From Flavivirga jejuensis (GTDB lineage Bacteria; Bacteroidota; Bacteroidia; Flavobacteriales; Flavobacteriaceae), in the NCBI RefSeq assembly GCF_030540765.1, contig NZ_JAUOEL010000009.1, forward strand, positions 62,001 through 126,000: a stretch of 64,000 bases of DNA, given 5' to 3'. Under the pieces are notes generated by a model, which made no database searches, was not told the DNA's origin, and saw only the letters and a list, made by a program, of their open reading frames with translations. This document shows positions 1 through 9,357 of this stretch, piece after piece. The position numbers were made by a program, and so were the translations under genes. Positions within the stretch are counted from its first letter, which is position 1. Each line of letters begins with the position of its first letter.

Positions 1-536
1 CAACGTGTTTATATGTTGGTATCATGACAGATACTGGCTCATTCAGATTTTTATCTACTACCAGTAGAACGCATCAAATAGTAGCCCAACTTATTGAAAA
101 AGGAGCTAATAATACAGAAATTCATAATAATGTTTATGACACTAATAGCTATAATCGTTTGCAACTCCTGGGATGTGCTTTAAGAAACTTAAAAGTTATT
201 CCTGAATCGAGAGCAGCCTATATAACACTTTCTCAAGAAGAATTACATAAGTATGATTATAAAAAAGGAGATACCGAAGGTGTTGTAAATTATGCTTTAT
301 CATTAAAAAACACCATCCTGGCTGCTATTTTTATTGAAGATAAACAAGAAGGTATTATAAAAATATCACTACGCTCAAAAGGACATTTTTCTGTTAACGA
401 ATTATCCAGAGCGCATTTTTGTGGCGGGGGTCATACCAACGCTGCTGGTGGAAAAAGCTATTTATCACTAAAGGATACTGTCGCTAAATTTATTAGTATA
501 TTGCCTAGTTATAATAAAGCCCTAAATAATGAATAA
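1..536 (+). CDS. DHH/DHHA1-family phosphoesterase, C-terminal part (cut at left edge)
   Basis: The frame is open to the left edge, so the protein begins outside the window. Visible are a D-T-G-S-F motif near the left edge, which in this family completes the metal site, and a DHHA1-type substrate-binding end with GGGHTNAAGG. Family members of this layout (NrnA-like) degrade short oligoribonucleotides or dephosphorylate pAp in the cytoplasm. The stop codon overlaps the start of the gldI homologue by 8 bp, so the two are probably cotranscribed. Which substrate this one prefers cannot be told from the sequence. Confidence 0.85.
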   Translation, partial: TCLYVGIMTDTGSFRFLSTTSRTHQIVAQLIEKGANNTEIHNNVYDTNSYNRLQLLGCALRNLKVIPESRAAYITLSQEELHKYDYKKGDTEGVVNYALSLKNTILAAIFIEDKQEGIIKISLRSKGHFSVNELSRAHFCGGGHTNAAGGKSYLSLKDTVAKFISILPSYNKALNNE

Positions 537-1071
537 ACTATTAATTTTAACCATTGTTTTACTAGCAATGAATTGTAAAACTCCCGACGCACGAAAACCT
601 GTTTCTGTAAAAACGGGATCTTTCATTGATGCTTCTGTAGAACGTAATAAAAGACTCAATGCTCAAGAGCAAGCTTCCATAGAAAAAATTATACAAGAGC
701 AAGGTAATAACTATATAGCTTCAAAGAGTGGCTTCTGGTATTATTACAATAATAAAATAGAAGCAGATACTTTAAAAACACCGCTTTTTGGAGATATTAT
801 AAATTATAATTACAATGTGAAAGCATTAAATGGCGTTTTAATATATTCAAAAGAAGTTATTAAAACGCAAACCTATGCGATGGATAAAGAAGAACTATTT
901 ACAGGTTTACGTGAAGGTTTAAAACTCATGAAAATTGGTGAAACAGTTACGTTTATTTTCCCATCGCAAAAAGCATATGGTTATTATGGAGACGAAAACA
1001 AAATAGACCGTAATACGCCTATAATTTGTGAAGTCACAGTAAATTCAATTACCCAAAATCAAACTAATTAA
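529..1071 (+). CDS. gldI: Gliding-motility FKBP-type peptidyl-prolyl isomerase lipoprotein GldI
   Basis: A 180-residue lipoprotein with a short hydrophobic leader ending in a lipobox (MNC) and an FKBP-type domain filling the C-terminal half, including the typical [13 protein letters not shown] and FPSQKAYGY stretches. GldI is known in gliding Bacteroidota as an FKBP-like lipoprotein required for motility, where it probably folds exported gliding proteins in the periplasm. It overlaps the DHH gene and is followed after 1 bp by a second isomerase lipoprotein, which is the usual order in Flavobacteriaceae. Identity rests on family likeness plus this context. Confidence 0.85.
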   Translation: MNKLLILTIVLLAMNCKTPDARKPVSVKTGSFIDASVERNKRLNAQEQASIEKIIQEQGNNYIASKSGFWYYYNNKIEADTLKTPLFGDIINYNYNVKALNGVLIYSKEVIKTQTYAMDKEELFTGLREGLKLMKIGETVTFIFPSQKAYGYYGDENKIDRNTPIICEVTVNSITQNQTN

Positions 1072-1072
1072 A

Positions 1073-2200
1073 ATGAATCTTTTTAAAAACGTTATCAAAA
1101 TTCCATTAATCACTCTTTTAATCGCTTTAGTTTCATGTAAAGCTCAATATCCAGATCTTGAAGATGGACTATATGCTGAAATTATTACCACTGAAGGTAT
1201 TATGGTTGCGAAATTAGAACATACAAAAGCCCCCGTAACTGTTGCTAATTTTGTCTCATTAGCAGAAGGTACCAATACTATGGTAGACAGTGCTTATTTA
1301 GGAAAGAAATTTTATAATGGACTTATCTTCCACCGCGTTATTAATGAATTCATGATTCAAGGAGGCGACCCTACTGGCTCTGGTGGAGGAAATCCTGGTT
1401 ATAAATTCATGGATGAGTTTCATCCAGATTTAAAACATGATAAACCTGGAATTTTATCTATGGCTAACTCCGGACGTAACACTAACGGAAGCCAATTCTT
1501 CATTACAGAAGTCCCAAAACCTTTCTTAGATAATGGCTATAATGTTTTTGGTGAATTAGTTATTGGTATAAATGTACAAGACAGTATTTCTAATGTAAAA
1601 ACAGCATCTGGAGATAGGCCTGTAGAAGACGTTGTTATTACAGAATTAAACATTATTAGAAAAGGTAAAGAAGCCAAATCTTTTGATGCTCCAAACACAT
1701 TTAATAATCATTTTGCTGAAGCAGAACGTAAAGAAAAAGAAAAGTTAGCTAAAGCAGAAGCCATTATAAAAGCTTCAAAAGAAAAATTTAACGAACAACA
1801 AGCTAAAGCTATTACGTTACCTTCTGGTTTACAATATTATGTTACAGAAAAAGGTACTGGGGAAAAACTACCAGAAGATGCTACAGTACTTACGCATTTC
1901 GCAGTATATTTTGAAAACGGAAAATTGCTTCAAACCAGTAAATTAGAAACTGCTGAAGCTCTTGATGCTGTAAATGAAAAACTTAAAGCGGCAGGCAAAT
2001 ACCAGCCCATAACAGCAGACATTGGTCCAGATGCTAGTATGATTCCTGGTTTTAAAGAAGGGTTACAACAATTAAGCATAGGAGATAAAGCAACCTTATT
2101 TATTCCATATCATTTAGCTTACGGTGAAGCTGGAAGCAGAGGTATTCCTGGTAAATCTAATATCATTTTTGAAGTCGAAATTCTAGAACTTTTAAAGTAA
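1073..2200 (+). CDS. Fused cyclophilin-FKBP peptidyl-prolyl isomerase lipoprotein
   Basis: A 375-residue two-domain proline isomerase. The leader ends in a lipobox (LVSC). Residues of roughly 30-205 form a cyclophilin domain ([24 protein letters not shown]), then a charged Lys/Glu/Ala linker, then from about 255 an FKBP domain ending in VEILELLK with the [15 protein letters not shown] and IPYHLAYG stretches. It should assist folding of proteins in the periplasm or outer membrane. It lies 1 bp behind gldI and 12 bp ahead of lgt, making an envelope-folding and lipoprotein-maturation operon. Confidence 0.92.
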   Translation: MNLFKNVIKIPLITLLIALVSCKAQYPDLEDGLYAEIITTEGIMVAKLEHTKAPVTVANFVSLAEGTNTMVDSAYLGKKFYNGLIFHRVINEFMIQGGDPTGSGGGNPGYKFMDEFHPDLKHDKPGILSMANSGRNTNGSQFFITEVPKPFLDNGYNVFGELVIGINVQDSISNVKTASGDRPVEDVVITELNIIRKGKEAKSFDAPNTFNNHFAEAERKEKEKLAKAEAIIKASKEKFNEQQAKAITLPSGLQYYVTEKGTGEKLPEDATVLTHFAVYFENGKLLQTSKLETAEALDAVNEKLKAAGKYQPITADIGPDASMIPGFKEGLQQLSIGDKATLFIPYHLAYGEAGSRGIPGKSNIIFEVEILELLK

Positions 2201-2212
2201 AAACAAAAACGT

Positions 2213-3142
2213 ATGCATGTATTAAAATTTGATTGGAATCCTGTAACTGGGATTGATATCGTTGGAAATTTCAAATTGCACTTCTACAGCCTTATGTGGG
2301 TGATAGCCTTTATAATAGGCTGGTATATTATGAAACGTATTTTTACTAAAGAAAAAATATCTTTAGAGTATCTAGACCCTTTATTTATTTACACCGTATT
2401 AGCAACCATGCTAGGCGCACGTTTGGGGCATGTTTTATTTTATCAATCGGAATTAATATCGCAAGACTTTTTTAGCATTTTTCTGCCATTCAAATTTAAA
2501 GGTGGTTTTGAATTTACTGGTTTTCAAGGATTGGCAAGCCATGGTGCTGCTATTGGTATTATAATAGGTATGTATTTATATCGTAAAAAATATAACTATA
2601 AATCGTTATTATGGGTCTTAGATCGTGTTGTTATATCGGTGGCTTCAGGAGCCATTTTCATCAGAATTGGGAATTTTATTAATTCTGAAATTATTGGAAA
2701 AGTTACCAACTCTAATCTGGGAGTTCGTTTTATTCAAGATGAATACTATAAAGGACAAATTACACAACTTACTGGCATTAAAGACACCCAAAAAGCATAT
2801 AATGCGGTAACCGATAACCCTCAATTTGCTGAATTATTAGATAAGGTACCATACAGGCATCCTTCTCAGTTATATGAATCTTTCTGCTATATTTTTGTCT
2901 TTTTAATTCTATGGTATTTCTATTCAAAAACTAAAAAAAGTGAGCAAACTGGGTTTCTATTTGGTTTATTTTTAATCTTATTATGGACCATTCGTTTCTT
3001 TGTTGAGTTTACAAAAGAACCGCAAGGTGAAGAATATATTAATTGGGCTAATTTGAATACTGGACAATGGCTTAGCATTCCATTTATTCTTATAGGTTTA
3101 TATTTTATGTTTGTTTATAAATCAAAAACAACCGTTAAATAA
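2213..3142 (+). CDS. lgt: Prolipoprotein diacylglyceryl transferase
   Basis: A 309-residue inner-membrane enzyme with several hydrophobic segments. It carries the Lgt signatures: GARLGHVLFY, the SHGAAIG stretch, RIGNFINSE (the family's conserved R-x-G-N-x-x-N-x-E) and HPSQLYE. Lgt moves diacylglyceryl from phosphatidylglycerol to the lipobox cysteine of prolipoproteins. Its neighbours on both sides are lipoproteins (GldI, the fused isomerase, the DUF192 protein), which fits. The next gene begins 1 nt after its stop. Confidence 0.95.
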   Translation: MHVLKFDWNPVTGIDIVGNFKLHFYSLMWVIAFIIGWYIMKRIFTKEKISLEYLDPLFIYTVLATMLGARLGHVLFYQSELISQDFFSIFLPFKFKGGFEFTGFQGLASHGAAIGIIIGMYLYRKKYNYKSLLWVLDRVVISVASGAIFIRIGNFINSEIIGKVTNSNLGVRFIQDEYYKGQITQLTGIKDTQKAYNAVTDNPQFAELLDKVPYRHPSQLYESFCYIFVFLILWYFYSKTKKSEQTGFLFGLFLILLWTIRFFVEFTKEPQGEEYINWANLNTGQWLSIPFILIGLYFMFVYKSKTTVK

Positions 3143-3143
3143 G

Positions 3144-3638
3144 ATGTTTTTCAAACGTTTCCCTTTAGTAACTTTTATAATTTCAAGTGGTTTAATTTTA
3201 AACATGTCGTCTTGTAAAGAAAATAATAAAGTAATAAAGCAAACCGAAATTGCTTTTAAAAAAGAAGGGGAACTCACTATCTTTAAATCTGTTGATTCTA
3301 CACAAGTTAAACTCGATATTGAAATAGCCGACACCGATTTCGATATCCAAACAGGGTTAATGTATAGAGATTCTATGGAAACAAAACAAGGTATGCTATT
3401 TGTGTTTGAGGATGCTAGGGAACGTTTCTTCTATATGAAAAACACCAAAATACCTTTAGACTTAATTTATATAAACGAAAACAAAAGCATAGTGAGCTTT
3501 CAGAAAAATGCGAAACCACTTGATGAAAGCTCTTTACCTTCTAATTTTCCTGCAAAATATGTATTAGAAATTAATGCGAGTTTAGTTGATGCTTGGTCAC
3601 TTTCGGTTGGTGATAGTATTAGTTTTACTGAACACTAA
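3144..3638 (+). CDS. DUF192 family lipoprotein
   Basis: A 164-residue protein with a leader ending at a lipobox-like SSC and a DUF192 domain (TGLMYRDSMETKQGMLFVF, FYMKNTKIPLDLIYI, VLEINA). The function of DUF192 is not established. I take the ATG at 3144, directly after the lgt stop, because it gives a clean signal peptide. The last residues (TEH) and the stop codon lie within the first unit of the tandem repeat that follows, so the native 3' end may have been replaced or extended by the repeat. Confidence 0.88.
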   Translation: MFFKRFPLVTFIISSGLILNMSSCKENNKVIKQTEIAFKKEGELTIFKSVDSTQVKLDIEIADTDFDIQTGLMYRDSMETKQGMLFVFEDARERFFYMKNTKIPLDLIYINENKSIVSFQKNAKPLDESSLPSNFPAKYVLEINASLVDAWSLSVGDSISFTEH

Positions 3639-4112
3639 TTGGTTATTTCACAGATTCCTCAGAGAAAAAAATTAACTGTTACTGAACACTCAACGCTGAT
3701 TGGTTATTTCGCTGAGCTTCTCGGAGTTTACGCAGAGTTACGCGGAGAAAAATTAATTGTTACTGAACACTCAGCACTGATTAGTTATTTCGCTGAGCTT
3801 CTCGGAGTTTACACAGAGTTACGCGGAGAAAAATTAACTATTACTGAACACTCAACGCTGATTAGTTATTTCGCTGAGCTTCTCGGAGTTTGCGCAGAGT
3901 TTCGCAGAGAAAAATTAACTATTACTGAACACCCAACCACTGATTAGTTATTTCGCTGAGCTCCTCGGAGTTTACGCAGAGTTGCGCAGAGAAAAATCAA
4001 CTATTACTGAACACTCAACACTGAACACTGGGTTATTTCACAGAGCACCTCGGAGTTTGCACTGAGTTTCGCAGAGAAAAATTAACATTACGAGCACTGA
4101 ACACTGAACACT
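3625..4112 (+). repeat. 81-bp intergenic tandem repeat, about 5-6 units
   Basis: The landmark TTACTGAACACT starts at 3625 and 3679, then at 3760, 3841, 3922 and 4004, giving unit spacings of 54 (short first unit), 81, 81, 81 and 82 bp, with a diverged last unit to 4112. Each unit also holds GCTGAGCTTCTCGGAG and a GCAGAGTTNCGC stretch. Because 81 is a multiple of three, one frame stays open through most of the block (3639-3947), but the product would only be a repeated 27-residue peptide and I do not call it a gene. The block separates the convergent DUF192 and valS genes and overlaps the DUF192 stop codon. Confidence 0.95.
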
Positions 4113-4119
4113 AATACCT

Positions 4120-6813
4120 CTAACTCAAACTAGCCAAACTTGCTTTAAGTGTTTCAATTTTCGCTAAGGCATCTGCTTCTTTTTTCTTTTCACTAGCAAC
4201 CACTTGTTCTGGCGCACCAGCAACAAAACGTTCGTTAGAGAGTTTCTTTTGTACCGATTTCAAAAAGCCCTCTGTATAATTTAATTCTTCTGTTAATTTT
4301 TTAAGTTCCGCTTCAACATCAATACTACCAGCCATAGGTATGAAATACTCATTAGATTTTACTCTAAAGGTTAAAGCTCCATCAACAGCATCAGATACAT
4401 AATCGATGGTTTCTAAATTTCCTAACTTAGAAATAATACTGTCAAATGTTGTATTAGTATTTTCGTTATTAATGACCGAAAACCCAATAGCATCCTTAAA
4501 AGCTATATTCTTTTGTTTTCTAATATTTCTAATTCCAGAAATAACCTCCGAAGTAAATTCAAATTCATTAATTAAAGCCTCATTAACGGGCTTAGAATCT
4601 GGCCATTTAGATACAATTAAAGCTTCTTCTGGAGTTCTCTCAGCCATATAATGCCAAATATCTTCTGTTAAAAATGGCATAAAAGGGTGTACAATTTTTA
4701 AATTATCTTCAAAAATAGCAATAACACTTTTTAAAGTTTTAGCATCAATAGGTTGTTGGTATGCTGGCTTAATCATTTCTAAGAACCAACCACAAAAATC
4801 ATCAAAAATAAGCTTATAAATAGCCATTAATGCATCACTCAGTCTATACTTACTAAAATGGTCTTCAATCTCAATTAAAGCTTTCTGAAATTTAGATTCA
4901 TACCAATCGATAGCAATTTTACTTGACTCTGGTTGTTCTATATTTTCATCAACTTCCCATCCATCAACCAAACGATACGCATTCCAAATTTTGTTCCCAA
5001 AACCTTTCCCTTGTTGGCAAAGTGACTCGTCAAACATTAAATCGTTTCCAGCCGCGGAACTTAATAACAGCCCAACACGAACACCACCAGCACCATACGT
5101 TTCAATAAGCTTTAAAGCATCTGGCGAGTTACCAAGTTGTTTAGACATCTTACGACGTTGCTTATCTCTAACTAATCCTGTTAAGTATACATTGTTAAAC
5201 GGTTTCTCTCCCCTATACTCATATCCTGAGATAATCATACGTGCTACCCAAAAGAATAAAATATCTGGACCTGTTATCAAATCGTTTGTTGGGTAATAGT
5301 ATTCAATATCTTTATTTTCAGGATTTCTTATCCCATCAAAAACACTTATTGGCCATAACCATGAGCTAAACCAAGTATCTAAAGCATCTGTTTCTTGTCT
5401 TAAATTTGAAGCTTGAAGCTCGAAATTTGAAGTCTTCTCCTGTGCTAATTTTAAAGCATCTTCTATCGTTTCTGCTACAACAAAATCTTCTTTTCCATCA
5501 CCGTAGAAATAAGCTGGAATTTGCTGTCCCCAAAGTAATTGACGTGAAATATTCCAATCTCGAATATTCTCCATCCAATGACGGTAGGTGTTTTCGAATT
5601 TCTTAGGAAATAAATTGATCTCAGCATCTTCACCTAAAACCGCTTTAATCGCTGGTTTTACCAATTCTTCCATTTTTAAAAACCACTGATCACTTAAACG
5701 TGGTTCTATAACAGCTTTTGTTCTTTCGGAAGTTCCTACTTTATTAATATGAGTTTCAGTTTTTACTAAAACACCCGTTTCCTCTAATTCTTTAACAACC
5801 GATTTTCTAGCTACAAAACGATCTTGACCTTCAAAATGCAGTCCAAAACTATTTAAAGACGCATCATCATTAAAGATATCTATAACCTCTAACTTATGCT
5901 TATCACCTAAATTCTTATCGTTTTCATCGTGTGCAGGCGTTACTTTAAGACAACCTGTACCAAATTCAACATCTACATAATCATCCTCAATAATAGGAAC
6001 AACGCGATTACATATTGGCACTATAGCTTTTTTTCCTCGTAAATGTTGAAACCTCTCATCATTAGGATTAATACAAATAGCTGTATCTCCAAAAATAGTT
6101 TCTGGACGTGTTGTAGCTATAGTTAAGTATTCCTCCCCTAACCCCTCTGAAGGAAGAGCATTCTTACTTGTTCCCTTTCCTTCGGAGAGGGTTGGGCTGA
6201 GGATTTTGTATTTAAGATAATACAAATTCCCTTGCCGTTCTTCATGAATTACTTCTTCATCAGATAAAGTTGTTTTCGCCTCAGGATCCCAGTTTACCAT
6301 GCGATATCCACGATAAATTAAGCCTTTATTAAACAAATCTACAAACACCTTAATGACACCTTCATTCATAGCATCATCCATCGTAAACTTGGTCCGTTCC
6401 CAATCACAAGAACACCCTAATTTTTTAAGCTGCTCTAAAATAACACCTCCATACTCATGAGTCCAATCCCAGGCATGCTTTAAAAATTCTTCGCGAGACA
6501 AATCATTTTTATTAATACCCTGCTCTTTTAATTTAGCAACGACTTTGGCCTCGGTAGCAATAGACGCATGATCTGTACCTGGCACCCAACAAGCATTTTT
6601 ACCTTGTAATCGTGCACGACGTATTAATACATCTTGAATCGTATTATTAAGCATATGCCCCATATGTAAAACTCCTGTTACATTTGGTGGAGGTATCACA
6701 ATTGTATAAGGCTCTCTTTCATCTGGCTCTGAATGAAAATAATTGTGTTTCATCCAGTAATCATACCACTTATTTTCTACCTGACTAGCCTCATATTTTG
6801 AAGGTATTTGCAT
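4120..6813 (-). CDS. valS: Valyl-tRNA synthetase
   Basis: An 897-residue class I aminoacyl-tRNA synthetase charging tRNA-Val. The HIGH-type motif is HMGH near residue 50 ([13 protein letters not shown]), the KMSKS-type motif is KMSKQ near residue 565, there is an editing domain between them ([15 protein letters not shown]), and a coiled-coil arm at the C-terminus typical of ValRS. Two stretches read through palindromic DNA that does not look like synthetase sequence: residues about 204-228 just before the editing domain, and about 460-472. The long 3' end abuts the 81-bp repeats. Synthetic function is probably kept because the frame and all signature motifs are intact. Confidence 0.97.
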   Translation of the reverse strand: MQIPSKYEASQVENKWYDYWMKHNYFHSEPDEREPYTIVIPPPNVTGVLHMGHMLNNTIQDVLIRRARLQGKNACWVPGTDHASIATEAKVVAKLKEQGINKNDLSREEFLKHAWDWTHEYGGVILEQLKKLGCSCDWERTKFTMDDAMNEGVIKVFVDLFNKGLIYRGYRMVNWDPEAKTTLSDEEVIHEERQGNLYYLKYKILSPTLSEGKGTSKNALPSEGLGEEYLTIATTRPETIFGDTAICINPNDERFQHLRGKKAIVPICNRVVPIIEDDYVDVEFGTGCLKVTPAHDENDKNLGDKHKLEVIDIFNDDASLNSFGLHFEGQDRFVARKSVVKELEETGVLVKTETHINKVGTSERTKAVIEPRLSDQWFLKMEELVKPAIKAVLGEDAEINLFPKKFENTYRHWMENIRDWNISRQLLWGQQIPAYFYGDGKEDFVVAETIEDALKLAQEKTSNFELQASNLRQETDALDTWFSSWLWPISVFDGIRNPENKDIEYYYPTNDLITGPDILFFWVARMIISGYEYRGEKPFNNVYLTGLVRDKQRRKMSKQLGNSPDALKLIETYGAGGVRVGLLLSSAAGNDLMFDESLCQQGKGFGNKIWNAYRLVDGWEVDENIEQPESSKIAIDWYESKFQKALIEIEDHFSKYRLSDALMAIYKLIFDDFCGWFLEMIKPAYQQPIDAKTLKSVIAIFEDNLKIVHPFMPFLTEDIWHYMAERTPEEALIVSKWPDSKPVNEALINEFEFTSEVISGIRNIRKQKNIAFKDAIGFSVINNENTNTTFDSIISKLGNLETIDYVSDAVDGALTFRVKSNEYFIPMAGSIDVEAELKKLTEELNYTEGFLKSVQKKLSNERFVAGAPEQVVASEKKKEADALAKIETLKASLASLS
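5399..5435. repeat. Small palindromic element read in frame within valS
   Basis: A near-palindrome made of AAATTTGAAGCTT and AAGCTCGAAATTT halves lies inside valS and encodes about 12 residues ([12 protein letters not shown]) just before the conserved [15 protein letters not shown] stretch. Sequence of this kind is otherwise typical of intergenic palindromes. That it is an insertion is my inference from the palindrome and the unusual peptide. Confidence 0.6.
6131..6203. repeat. Inverted-repeat element inserted in frame within valS
   Basis: A 73-bp imperfect palindrome: the left arm reads CCCCTAACCCCTCTGAAGGA and the right arm TCCTTCGGAGAGGGTTGGGC, around a loop of about 20 nt. It adds roughly 24 residues to ValRS just upstream of the editing-domain motif, without breaking the frame. 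The CTCTCC-AAGGA core resembles the intergenic repeats at 7717-7900 and 22457-22728, and the one at 60168-60298, so it is probably a member of a dispersed family. Confidence 0.75.
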
Positions 6814-7227
6814 ACTTTGGAATAGTTTTTGAACATTAGCCTGTAAAAGTACTTATATTTCTTTTTCTGTGAAATGCGCATAGCCATAAATTTTATTAAT
6901 AAATGAAATTTTAATATGTAAATGACGTTAGATAGTAAAAAAATGAACCGTACAAATGAAAGCCATAGTAACAATTATAAAACAATAACCGTTGAATATT
7001 TTAACATTATATAAATTAAATTAAGAAAAGTTGTACGTACTTTTAACTACGTTGAATATGTTAACATCCCCGTATTATGTCTAATATTTTTGCAGATTGT
7101 AGAAAAAGTAAGTATGTTTGACATGACATTAGAAGTAATAAAACAAAAGATTACTGAGTTTTAATTATTATAAAACAATATAATACGAATGGCATTTTAC
7201 CCCATAAAACAATAAAAAAACAGAAAA
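6814..7227 (+). promoter_or_regulatory. Intergenic leader between valS and the DUF1573 gene, with a possible promoter
   Basis: This 414-bp divergent spacer holds no sizeable gene. A box TATTTTTG at 7085-7092 matches the flavobacterial -7 consensus TAnnTTTG; a convincing -33 TTG at the right distance is not evident. Downstream of it a 13-codon reading frame (7123-7164, MTLEVIKQKITEF) lies in the probable 5' leader; I cannot say whether it is translated. The rest is AT-rich with no strong hairpin. Confidence 0.4.
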
Positions 7228-7653
7228 ATGAAACAATTAATTACAATTTTATTTATCGGATTAATCAGTTTATCTATCAATGCACAAGATAAGGTAGCAA
7301 AAATAGAATTTAAGTCTGATACGATCGATTACGGAACTATTGAAAAAGGATCAAACGGTTTACGTGTTTTTGAGTTTACTAATACAGGTGATGCACCTCT
7401 TATAGTATCAAAAGTAACATCTAGTTGTGGTTGTACTATTCCAAAAAAACCAAAAGATCCTATCTTACCAGGACAAGTTGGAAAAATTGAAGTAAAATAT
7501 GACACAAATAGAGTAAGCCCAATTAGAAAAACAATAACGGTTATATCTAACGCGGAAACACCTACTGTAGCTTTAAAAATAAAAGGTTTAGTTATTGATT
7601 CTAGTAAGAATAGCGTTTTAGAAGAGAAAGAAAAAAGTATTGTACAGCAATAA
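7228..7653 (+). CDS. DUF1573 domain exported protein
   Basis: A 141-residue protein with a signal peptide (MKQLITILFIGLISLSINAQ) followed by a single DUF1573 domain: IDYGTIEKGSNGLRVFEFTNTG, TSSCGCTIP and GQVGKIEVKYDT. The fold is an immunoglobulin-like ASH-type domain found in exported Bacteroidota proteins; its biochemical role is unknown. It has its own leader and is followed by a clear terminator, so it is probably a single-gene transcript. Confidence 0.9.
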   Translation: MKQLITILFIGLISLSINAQDKVAKIEFKSDTIDYGTIEKGSNGLRVFEFTNTGDAPLIVSKVTSSCGCTIPKKPKDPILPGQVGKIEVKYDTNRVSPIRKTITVISNAETPTVALKIKGLVIDSSKNSVLEEKEKSIVQQ

Positions 7654-7677
7654 GCGCTTTACAGATATAAAATATGA

Positions 7678-7707
7678 AGAGCCTAAACTTTTAGTTTAGG
7701 CTTTTTT
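7678..7707 (+). terminator. Rho-independent terminator after the DUF1573 gene
   Basis: Perfect inverted repeat AGCCTAAACT/AGTTTAGGCT with a very short loop followed by six T. Confidence 0.9.
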
Positions 7708-7716
7708 AATAAAAAA

Positions 7717-7900
7717 ATTCTTGAAACTGACTATCCCCGCAAGCCATAGGGGTATTTCGCCAGTTTCATTTTGCCTTTATAGAGGCAAAAATCGAATTTT
7801 GTTATTTTGCCTCACCCAGAACTGCCTTTTTTTGCAGTTCTGACCTCTCCAAAGGAGAGGTTAATTGGAAACCCCGACACCAAGGGTCGGAGAATTTTTA
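7717..7900 (+). repeat. Dispersed repeat family A, copy 1
   Basis: This block is homologous to 22457-22728 in the same orientation. Shared pieces include ACTGACTATCCC, TTTTGCCTTTA, AGGCAAAAATCGAATTTTG, CCCAGAACT, GAGAGGTTAATTG and AATTTTTAGATT. It contains nested hairpins (TTTTGCCTTTATAGAGGCAAAA; CAGAACTGCC with GCAGTTCTG; CTCTCCAAAGGAGAG). It fills the space between the DUF1573 terminator and the stop codon of the convergent protease gene. No coding capacity was seen. Confidence 0.85.
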
Positions 7901-7902
7901 GA

Positions 7903-9252
7903 TTAAAAAAGATCTTCTAATCTGAATTCAAAAGTTAGAATTATATTATTTCTTGAAACTATTAACTTTATAAGTTTACCTGTATTTCCATAAAATGCAT
8001 GAATTAATTCTTGTAACTTAAATTTATAAGAAGCCTTATTATTTATACTCAAAACTAAGTCTCCCACAAGTAAACCAGCTCTTTCCGCAGGAGAGTTTTC
8101 TCTTAATTCTACTATGGTATAAGCGGGCTTTAATGATAATTTATATCTAGGATTTATTATAATTCTTGTAGCGTTTTGGCTTCCAGAGTTTCCAAAACCT
8201 TCTTTATTATTATCTTTAACTGGATCATCTCTTTCTTTCACCAATCTAAGTCCACTATGAGCCAATTCTATACCACTTTTATTATATAGAAATTCCTCTT
8301 TAAAATAACGATTCTTTTTTAATGTAATTATCGCTTTCTGATAATCAAAAATAATATTAAAACGTTTTAACACATTACCAGATACACTACCATTACGGTT
8401 CTTAATTTTTTTTGCATGTGCTATATATTTCGAATCTGGGTACGAAACATTAGCCATATTAAACTCAAAATTTTTTAAAGAAAAGTTTTTAACTTTTGAA
8501 CGTTTACCATAAACACTTCCGCTTAAACCATGACCAAGAAAATCATGAAAATAATTATTACCCGATTTAATTCCTAAAGAATCATCTTCAAATAACCACA
8601 AGGCATCACTGCCTCCAGAATCTATTAATAATTTAACAGGAATCTTTTTTTCATTCATCGTTACATCAGCATTTATATAAGGTTTGTTTTTGTAAAATTC
8701 TAGATTTAGTCTTTCACATTTTTCACATTTTTTATACACATACGCATCTGCTTTTGTAAGTTTTAAAAACTTCTTAGAATAGTTTATTTCAACTACTAAA
8801 TCCTTAAATAAGTCGAAACCAATGATGCCATGAACTGGAAAACCTAATCTGGGAACAAAATTGATATTAGAATCATAAATTGCGTATAGATCCTGATTTA
8901 ACTTAATAGCATCCCCAATTTTAAAAACATTATTCTTAGACTTTAATGCTTCTACAGATTCTTTATTCCCTAAACCTCTTAAAAAAACAGTCTCAGTATC
9001 TTTTATTTTTAAGGTATCTAAGTTAAAAATAATAGGTTTACTTACACCTGTATCCAATAAAAAGGATAGACTCACACCATTAACTTCAACAGGTATTATA
9101 ATTAAATTACTTATTAATTTAAATTTAATTTTATCTGATTGTTTCTTATTTTGAATAACAAATTTATTTTGAGAAAAGCTAAGAATACTTAAACAAAAAA
9201 ACATTAAAATAAGAATAAAAGGCCTTTTGGTTGAAAAGAATTTAATTTTCAT
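7903..9252 (-). CDS. Exported retropepsin-like aspartyl protease with PDZ domain
   Basis: A 449-residue protein with an N-terminal signal segment. Two aspartyl-protease-like halves follow: FLLDTGVSKPIIF (about residues 64-76) and KLLIDSGGSDALWLF (about 207-221), each with the D-T-G or D-S-G catalytic motif, and a C-terminal PDZ domain (PAERAGLLVGDLVLSINN). This layout is a common exported Bacteroidota family whose substrates are unknown. It is probably periplasmic or surface-bound. It stands alone, convergent with the DUF1573 gene and divergent from the aminotransferase gene. Confidence 0.88.
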   Translation of the reverse strand: MKIKFFSTKRPFILILMFFCLSILSFSQNKFVIQNKKQSDKIKFKLISNLIIIPVEVNGVSLSFLLDTGVSKPIIFNLDTLKIKDTETVFLRGLGNKESVEALKSKNNVFKIGDAIKLNQDLYAIYDSNINFVPRLGFPVHGIIGFDLFKDLVVEINYSKKFLKLTKADAYVYKKCEKCERLNLEFYKNKPYINADVTMNEKKIPVKLLIDSGGSDALWLFEDDSLGIKSGNNYFHDFLGHGLSGSVYGKRSKVKNFSLKNFEFNMANVSYPDSKYIAHAKKIKNRNGSVSGNVLKRFNIIFDYQKAIITLKKNRYFKEEFLYNKSGIELAHSGLRLVKERDDPVKDNNKEGFGNSGSQNATRIIINPRYKLSLKPAYTIVELRENSPAERAGLLVGDLVLSINNKASYKFKLQELIHAFYGNTGKLIKLIVSRNNIILTFEFRLEDLF

Positions 9253-9357
9253 ATAATGAATTTACGAATCTTTTATATTAACATGATTATTTAGTCCTTT
9301 TTTTTAAAAAAACTTTAAGATAATTTTCTCAACTTTGCACCATAATTTTTTTATCAA

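Noticed and set aside
3639-3947. A 102-codon open frame through the tandem repeats
   Set aside because: It only stays open because the unit is 81 bp; the product is a repeated 27-residue peptide with no start signal or family.
3625-4112. Possible CRISPR array
   Set aside because: The units are contiguous with no unique spacers and no cas genes are near.
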